NCBI RefSeq assembly: GCF_003473485.1
Contig: NC_053044.1
Span: forward strand, 3,794,501 to 3,858,500
Source of the DNA: Medicago truncatula
Taxonomy: Eukaryota; Streptophyta; Magnoliopsida; Fabales; Fabaceae
Length of the DNA stretch: 64,000 nt
Reading direction: 5' to 3'
Part shown: positions 58,679 through 64,000 of the stretch, piece after piece
Position numbering within the stretch: the first letter of the stretch is position 1
How the letters are laid out: every line of letters starts with the position of its first letter
Notes under the pieces: generated by a model
Database searches by the model: none
What the model was told of the DNA's origin: nothing
Seen by the model: only the letters and a program-made list of their open reading frames with translations
Made by a program: the position numbers and the translations under genes

Positions 58679-59036
58679 GGGGCGTTTGTTTTTGGGAAAC
58701 ATAAATAACATATCCGAGAATGAAAATATGAAAATTTGATTCTTGGGTATTTGTTAAAAAAAGTGTTTGGCAGATAACTTGACATTCCTGGAAAAATTGG
58801 AAGTTACAATTTTTTTTTTAAAATCTATGCATAATATCATGGGAATGCACATTTCCATCTCTTTACATGGGAATAAATTCATGGGAATAATGGAAGTTAT
58901 GGGAGGTTACTCCATTCTCAAGAACCTTTATACCTAGGAATATTTTTTTCTCAACCTCATAACAAACATGGGTATAATCATTCCCTAGCCATGTATTCTC
59001 GGAAATGTCATTCTTAACCTTGAAACAAACACCCCC
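58679..59036. repeat. MITE in the HPR1 promoter region
   Basis: GGGGCGTTTGTTT at the left and AAACAAACACCCCC at the right form terminal inverted repeats. The 358-bp body has many 'gggaat' and 'attccc' words. It begins 233 bp upstream of the HPR1 start codon. Confidence 0.8.
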
Positions 59037-60044
59037 TATGTTTTTATTTTGGTAGGGTGTGTATTTCTATTTCAAACAAAAAATTCCAACTACAAATATA
59101 TACGTTCCTTCAAAAAAAAACTACAAATATATAGGTGTCTATAAAATATTTTTCTATCCTTCAAAAAATTTTATATTTATAAAAATTTAAATAATAAAAA
59201 AAATATCAAATAATATGTCAATCATATTCAACTTATTTTAAAAATATATATTGTCTGTAATTTAAAAAAGAGAAGTAAGTATTTCTCTCTTTTCCTCTCG
59301 TAAATTAGCAATTCAAATACACCCTAAAAGTTCTTGCTCCACACGGACCGCGAGTCGAAGCATATTTGTTTGTATGTCATTTATTCATTTATTTTGTATT
59401 AAACGATGCTTAAGCCAAAAAAAAAAAAAAAAACTACATTAAAACTACCGTTGAAAACTTGACTAAAAAAAACTACCCTTGAAAAAATATTACAGCATAA
59501 CTAAAAGAGGAGAAGCATCCGACAAAAGAGGAACCACACCTTTATGATCATCCGATAAAACCTTAGACGCCCTTGGAGGAGGGTGTTGAATACAAATTTG
59601 ACAACTCCATCAAACTATTCCAAGTAATACAATAGTAAACTATCATCTCCACATGAATTGTTGTTTCGACTAGGCATTTTGCTAAACATATAATTAAATC
59701 AGTAAAATGAAGGGAGTTTTCAAGTTTTGTTTGATATGTGCAAAGCGGGTTGATTCGATTGCAAAAAAATTAAAAAAGTGTTGATTCATATTATTAAGAG
59801 CGATTAGGATCCTTCAAATCTCATTCACCTCTTTTGTTTGACTTAATGCAAAAATGTCTATCTATTATGAGCTAAAGATTATATAAAAGTGGTTAACTTC
59901 GTTTGACAGATCCCTCTAGATGTCACGTTGCTCCTCATCATCCTAAAGGTTATATGTGCACTATGATGAAGGATCGTCACTCCTCTAGGCTTCCATACAC
60001 ATTGATACTGTTATTAAAGTGAGGACTTACATTCTCGCAGGTAG
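59037..60044. other. Intergenic A+T-rich DNA
   Basis: No gene was seen. A poly(A) run at 59417-59434 after 'acggaccgcgagtcgaag' suggests a small retroposon. Confidence 0.35.
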
Positions 60045-60225
60045 GGATGGCAAAAAAATCTGCACCCACGGATATCCGCGGATAAAATCCGCCACGGGCA
60101 CGGAGCGGATACCTTAATGGATATCCATGAATAAAATAAACAGATTTTTTAACTATCCGCTAATTAATGGATACAGATGCGGATTTAACGGTATCCATAC
60201 CCGCGGATATTCATACCACTATTAA
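60045..60225. repeat. Dispersed repeat rich in GGATATCC words
   Basis: 'gtagggatggcaaaa', 'cggatatccgcggata', 'ggataccttaatggatatcc' and 'acccgcggatattc' are typical of a common plant dispersed repeat. Multiple short palindromes (ATCCGCGGAT) are present. Confidence 0.5.
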
Positions 60226-62290
60226 ACAGAGTAAATTACATAAATAACCTTAATATCATTCAACTTCCTAAGAAAAAACCCTAAGTATTGTGTTTTTGTT
60301 GAATATGATGAGCTTTACTTATGCTTTTTTTAAATCAAATAACTTTATTTTTATTAAATATAAGGGACTTTATTTATGTTTTTGTTGAGTCAATGATCTT
60401 TGTTATTATTGTAGTGTATGAATATTATGTTTTGCTAAAAAGAAAAGAAATGATTTGTAATAAAAGACTCAAACCACCTATGAAATTATCTAGTTTAGAC
60501 TTTAGGGAAGAAACATAATTATATGGCTCAATTGAAAACGATACAAAATGTCTCTTAAACCATGAACAACTTCTCTAAAATCCTCTATAATGACTTAATT
60601 TTTTATCTACTAAACTAACTCAAAATTATACTAAAAATAACGTTGCATGACCTGTCATCATAACCTCAAACTTAAATTATCGCTTGTACTTGATCATATT
60701 TATTTCAAGTACATTACCGATTCCAAATCCAATTGTTGCTGCTGTTCTATTTCTTCCTGTTGCTGCGGTTTACGAGTGACTATTGCCGTGCCTTCCTTCT
60801 TTTCATTTTAGAGTAGCCATCACTAACAGGTTTTGTCCACTTTGCTCATATTGATTCACGTTTTGTTTCTTTGAATTCTCTGTTTCAATGATGATCAATG
60901 GGATGAATAAAAGTCTATTTATTATAATTACTATGTCTTGAGTATATTTTTATAGAGTTCGGTATAGGATGAACGTCCTATCTATGTTAAGTTGTATGAT
61001 TAGAAATTGTAAGAGAAATTATATTTAAGTCTAAATTTTTTTATTTTTAACATTGAATTTTAACATTGAAAATTGGAATAATGTGATACTCATTTCATCT
61101 TGAAAGAGTGAAACATGTATCGTAGAAGATTTAGGAATTGATTTTAAAATACAGTCAGAGCATTTTCTTTAATTAATTTAGAAATTACTAATTTTCAAAA
61201 GTCATTTTAAACTTGTAGCTGGACACGCGAAAGCGAGCTTCTGTGAGTTTTAAAATATGGTTTCAGCTATGCGAAAGTAAACAGAACCTTTAAATTAAAT
61301 TTCTACTAAAAATAACTTTTCACGCAAAAATTGATTATTTTTCAAACTAAATTTTAAAGTTGTAATGCGTACGCGCGAAAGAGGTCAAATAGATTACGAA
61401 GTCGAAATTCGGTGTCGCACACGCAAAAGTGTAGCAGCCTCTTTAATTTAATCCTTTTAAGCACGAAAATATTTTCCTGTTACAATAATAAAATATAACT
61501 TAACAAGTATTCGCGATCGACACAAATTATATTCTTGTCTCTTGTCATAAAAATAATTAAAAACAAGTTAATTTTCTAATTTCGCAATCAAACTAATTAG
61601 CACTACCTTAGATAAACAACATGACAATAGATAACGATACTTTTTTTTTTCTTTTGACCAACAATAGATAATGGTACTTCAAGTATTGTGGGATTCGAAA
61701 TCTTTTATATTAAAATCGATATTTCTATGCACTTGCTGACCTATCACATGAATTTGGTTATTAATAAATTTTGTCGTTAAAAAAAAAAAAAAAATTAACT
61801 TGTCAAGAGAAATACATTAAAGATCTTCTTAGAAAAAATTATTTCTAAAAATATGAAGCAATGATTGGATATCTGTTGTACTTAACTGATAATAGACCAG
61901 ATAGTCTAGTTGGTACTACTAATCTTAGTCTTTGAAATAGTAAAAGTTCTTGTTTTGATTTAATAGTTTACTGCAACATTGACTATACTGAACATGTCAG
62001 TTTCTCGAAAATGCACTTGGTGATACGAAAAGCAAAATATTATTACTTTGTTAACTGCTGAACTGAAGCTGAAAGAGAGAAGTAGAGAACAACGACTACT
62101 CAACACAACATATCACTAAAATTCCATCCATGCACTTTATTTTATTTTTGACAAGATTAATAAGTTGTTTTTTTGGGGTGGTTGATATATTGTTATGAGC
62201 TATCAAAGTTTGAACTATAAATTTCTCACTTATTTACTTTTGATGTTGAATTTTAATCATGAAACCAACAAAACAGTTAAAAATGATAAA
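60226..62290. other. A+T-rich DNA with unrecognised repeat fragment
   Basis: No gene was seen. 61215-61440 has recurring 'cgcgaaag' words ('acacgcgaaagcgagc', 'tacgcgcgaaagaggtc', 'cacacgcaaaagtg'), suggesting a retroelement fragment. Confidence 0.35.
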
Positions 62291-62591
62291 GGCTAAAATG
62301 CATTTTTTGCTCCCTAAGTTTCAAAATGTTGCGATTTTGACCCCTATTAAAAAAATGGCAAAAGTGACCCCATGTTTAGGGAAATATGCTCTTTTGACCC
62401 CTAACATAAGGGAAATATGCTTTTTGACCCTTTATCTTTACAAAAAGTTGCGAATATGACCCCTTTTTTGGGACACGTGGTGTCTTCTCAGCAATTTTAG
62501 GATGAAAAAGGCTGAAATTTTTTTTTTTTTTTAATAGGAGGCCAAAATCGTAACATTTTAAAATTTAAGAGGCGAAAAGTGCAGTTTAGCC
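62291..62591. repeat. MITE with GGCTAAAATGCA ends
   Basis: The left end 'ggctaaaatgcattttttgc' followed by 'aaaatgttgcgattttg' mirrors the right end 'caaaatcgtaacatttt' followed by 'gcgaaaagtgcagtttagcc'. About 300 bp. A short frame inside it has no family match. Confidence 0.8.
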
Positions 62592-62931
62592 AATTATAAA
62601 TTGTCAATGTACCTTTGTAAATTAATACACATACAAACTGTTTCAGATGTGGTTAAATGAAAATGAATTTGAGTAAACGGCATGTTAGGGTTAGAGTTTG
62701 TTAGTTACAAATCAAAATAAAAGTTTGTTTAGTTTTTTTATGAAAAAAACACTTTTAAAAAAAAATCTAAAAACAACTTCAAATTAGAAGTTGTTAAGAG
62801 TAACTTCTAAAAAGAGAGAAAATATGAGTCAAAAGATTGAACTAATTATTTTGTAACAAAAAATCACTTTTATATAGTTGTTTCCAAACAAACTTTATAA
62901 AAAAAACTAGAATCTATTTTGCGATGTTTAT

Positions 62932-64000
62932 TGTAACGCCCTAGTTATTTATTTAATTATTTTATTATGTGGAGTATGTATATATATTATTATATATGAT
63001 GTTTGGTGGTTTACGTGGAGTATATGCATATATTTGTATATATGTGATTGTTGGATGTTTTATGTGGTGTATTAATTTAGTATATGGTTTATTTAATAAT
63101 AATTAAAATAAGTATGAAATGGTAATTATTTTGGAGTTTGGGAAATAATAGGAGTTATTAGAAGTTATGGGGAGTTAAGTATAATTAAAGGGAGTTACAT
63201 TTTGGTGGGAGGTTAATACAGAGAAGTTAGAGTAGTTTTACGTAGAAGCAGTTTTTGGGAGAAAACAAGAGAAAGCCAAGAGCAAGAGAGAACCAAGGGC
63301 TGAGCATTGCTGTGCATTTCTTCTTCAATTTCTAAGGTAAGGGTGGGATTTACTTCAAGATTATAGTTATTGAATTCTGATTTTGTGTTTAACAGAGTGT
63401 TGGTGAGAATTTGGGGAAAAAGGGGTTTTTATGATAAAATGATGATTTTGAAGTTGTAAGCTTGATTTTGGGGTTAGAATTAGGTTCTGGTTGCGTAGAA
63501 CACTTAACTATGTATCTGTAAACTGATTTGGGGAGTGATTGGGAGAAAAATGGGATTTTTGGGTAAAACCAGTTTTCTGCCCGTACAGAAGTTCATCGCT
63601 CGCCTCGCGAGTAGCTGTGCTCGCCATGGCGAGTGAGCAACTTCATAGCTCGCCTCGCGAGCAGTCCAACTCGCCATGGCGAGTAAGCCCAGATAAAACT
63701 TGATTTTTGAAAAGTTGTTATAAGGTGTTTTGGGGATGGTTTAAGGTACCTAGATGATAATAAAGAGGAATGGTGGAAGTTTTAGGTTAAAAAGATGAAT
63801 AGGGAACTTAGAAATGGAGTTTGAGTGAGAAAATGTCACTTTTTCCCGAGAGCACCTAATTTTCACTCGCCTCGAGTTCGCCTTGAACTCGCCACGGCGA
63901 GCTAGTGTTTTCCGTGAACTCGCCATGGCGAGCAGATGTGCTCGCGAGGCGAGCTGCTCAGTTCCTGATTGTTGAAATTACTTGCTTGAATAATAATGGT
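62932..64000 (+). mobile_element. LTR-like repeat starting TGTAACGCCC (runs off window)
   Basis: It opens with TGTAACGCCCTAGTTATTTA, like many plant LTRs. It continues through a purine-rich stretch ('gggagaaaacaagagaaagc') to an intron-like 'aaggtaagggtggga'. From 63595 it carries repeated palindromic units based on CTCGCCATGGCGAG and CTCGCCTCGCGAG. No gag or pol frame lies within the window. The other end is outside. Confidence 0.45.
63595..63960. repeat. Palindromic CTCGCCATGGCGAG / CTCGCGAG units
   Basis: Four units are present near 63599-63635, 63651-63687, 63868-63902 and 63911-63952. The perfect 14-bp palindrome CTCGCCATGGCGAG occurs three times and a variant CTCGCCACGGCGAG once. CTCGCCTCGCGAG or its inverse CTCGCGAGGCGAG occurs three times. 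Confidence 0.9.

Noticed and set aside
62259..62459. 66-codon open frame
   Set aside because: It lies within the MITE at 62291-62591 and reflects its repeated body, not a gene.

Overview
The window is nuclear DNA of a flowering plant and most likely of a papilionoid legume close to Medicago. The reasons are A+T-rich introns with GT-AG borders, CC-NBS-LRR and RPM1-type resistance sequences, a tandem F-box/FBA family, and many short dispersed repeats (tRNA-derived SINEs, MITEs, Helitron-like elements) of kinds common in Medicago. The species is an inference; the sequence contains no direct label.

Layout. A tRNA-Gly(GCC) lies at 0.7 kb. A decayed RPM1-type NBS-LRR pseudogene occupies 2.56-5.0 kb (+). 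An intact plastid-targeted PURH/ATIC gene (bifunctional purine biosynthesis) runs on the minus strand from 11,996 to 6,157, and all 12 coding exons could be joined in frame (594 aa). From 12 to 26 kb there is no intact gene. This stretch holds MITEs, a lone degraded 5S rRNA copy at 13.85 kb, a retroposon with target-site duplications, and a nest of Helitron-like elements at 15.6-25.9 kb. The nest carries fragments of host genes: the 5' end of an alpha-mannosidase gene and a B3-domain gene. Three same-strand F-box genes follow at 26.2, 35.1 and 37.3 kb; the third is truncated. Between them lie a B3 pseudogene fragment, a LINE 3' remnant with a 16-bp target-site duplication, a probable LTR remnant, a foldback MITE and a 1.2-kb inverted-repeat element with a 268-bp GA tract. 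A CC-NBS-LRR gene occupies 43,219-38,501 (minus, four coding exons, about 1,273 aa, plus a 5'-UTR intron). The HPR1/THO1 gene (THO complex subunit 1, mRNA export) runs from 58,446 to 46,091 (minus); its 21 coding exons join in frame to 606 aa. The last 5.5 kb is repeats. It ends in a segment opening with TGTAACGCCC that contains palindromic CTCGCCATGGCGAG units and runs off the window.

The genes do not form a pathway. PURH and HPR1 are single housekeeping genes (purine synthesis in plastids, nuclear mRNA export). They are embedded in a fast-evolving neighbourhood of immune receptors, F-box genes and transposons. I found no convincing new biological system. The most notable items are the Helitron gene-capture cluster, a CNL whose MHD motif reads ALD, a near-perfect tandem duplication of a 38-bp-arm hairpin unit, a GC-AG intron in HPR1, and a Pro-to-Leu change in an otherwise highly conserved PURH motif.
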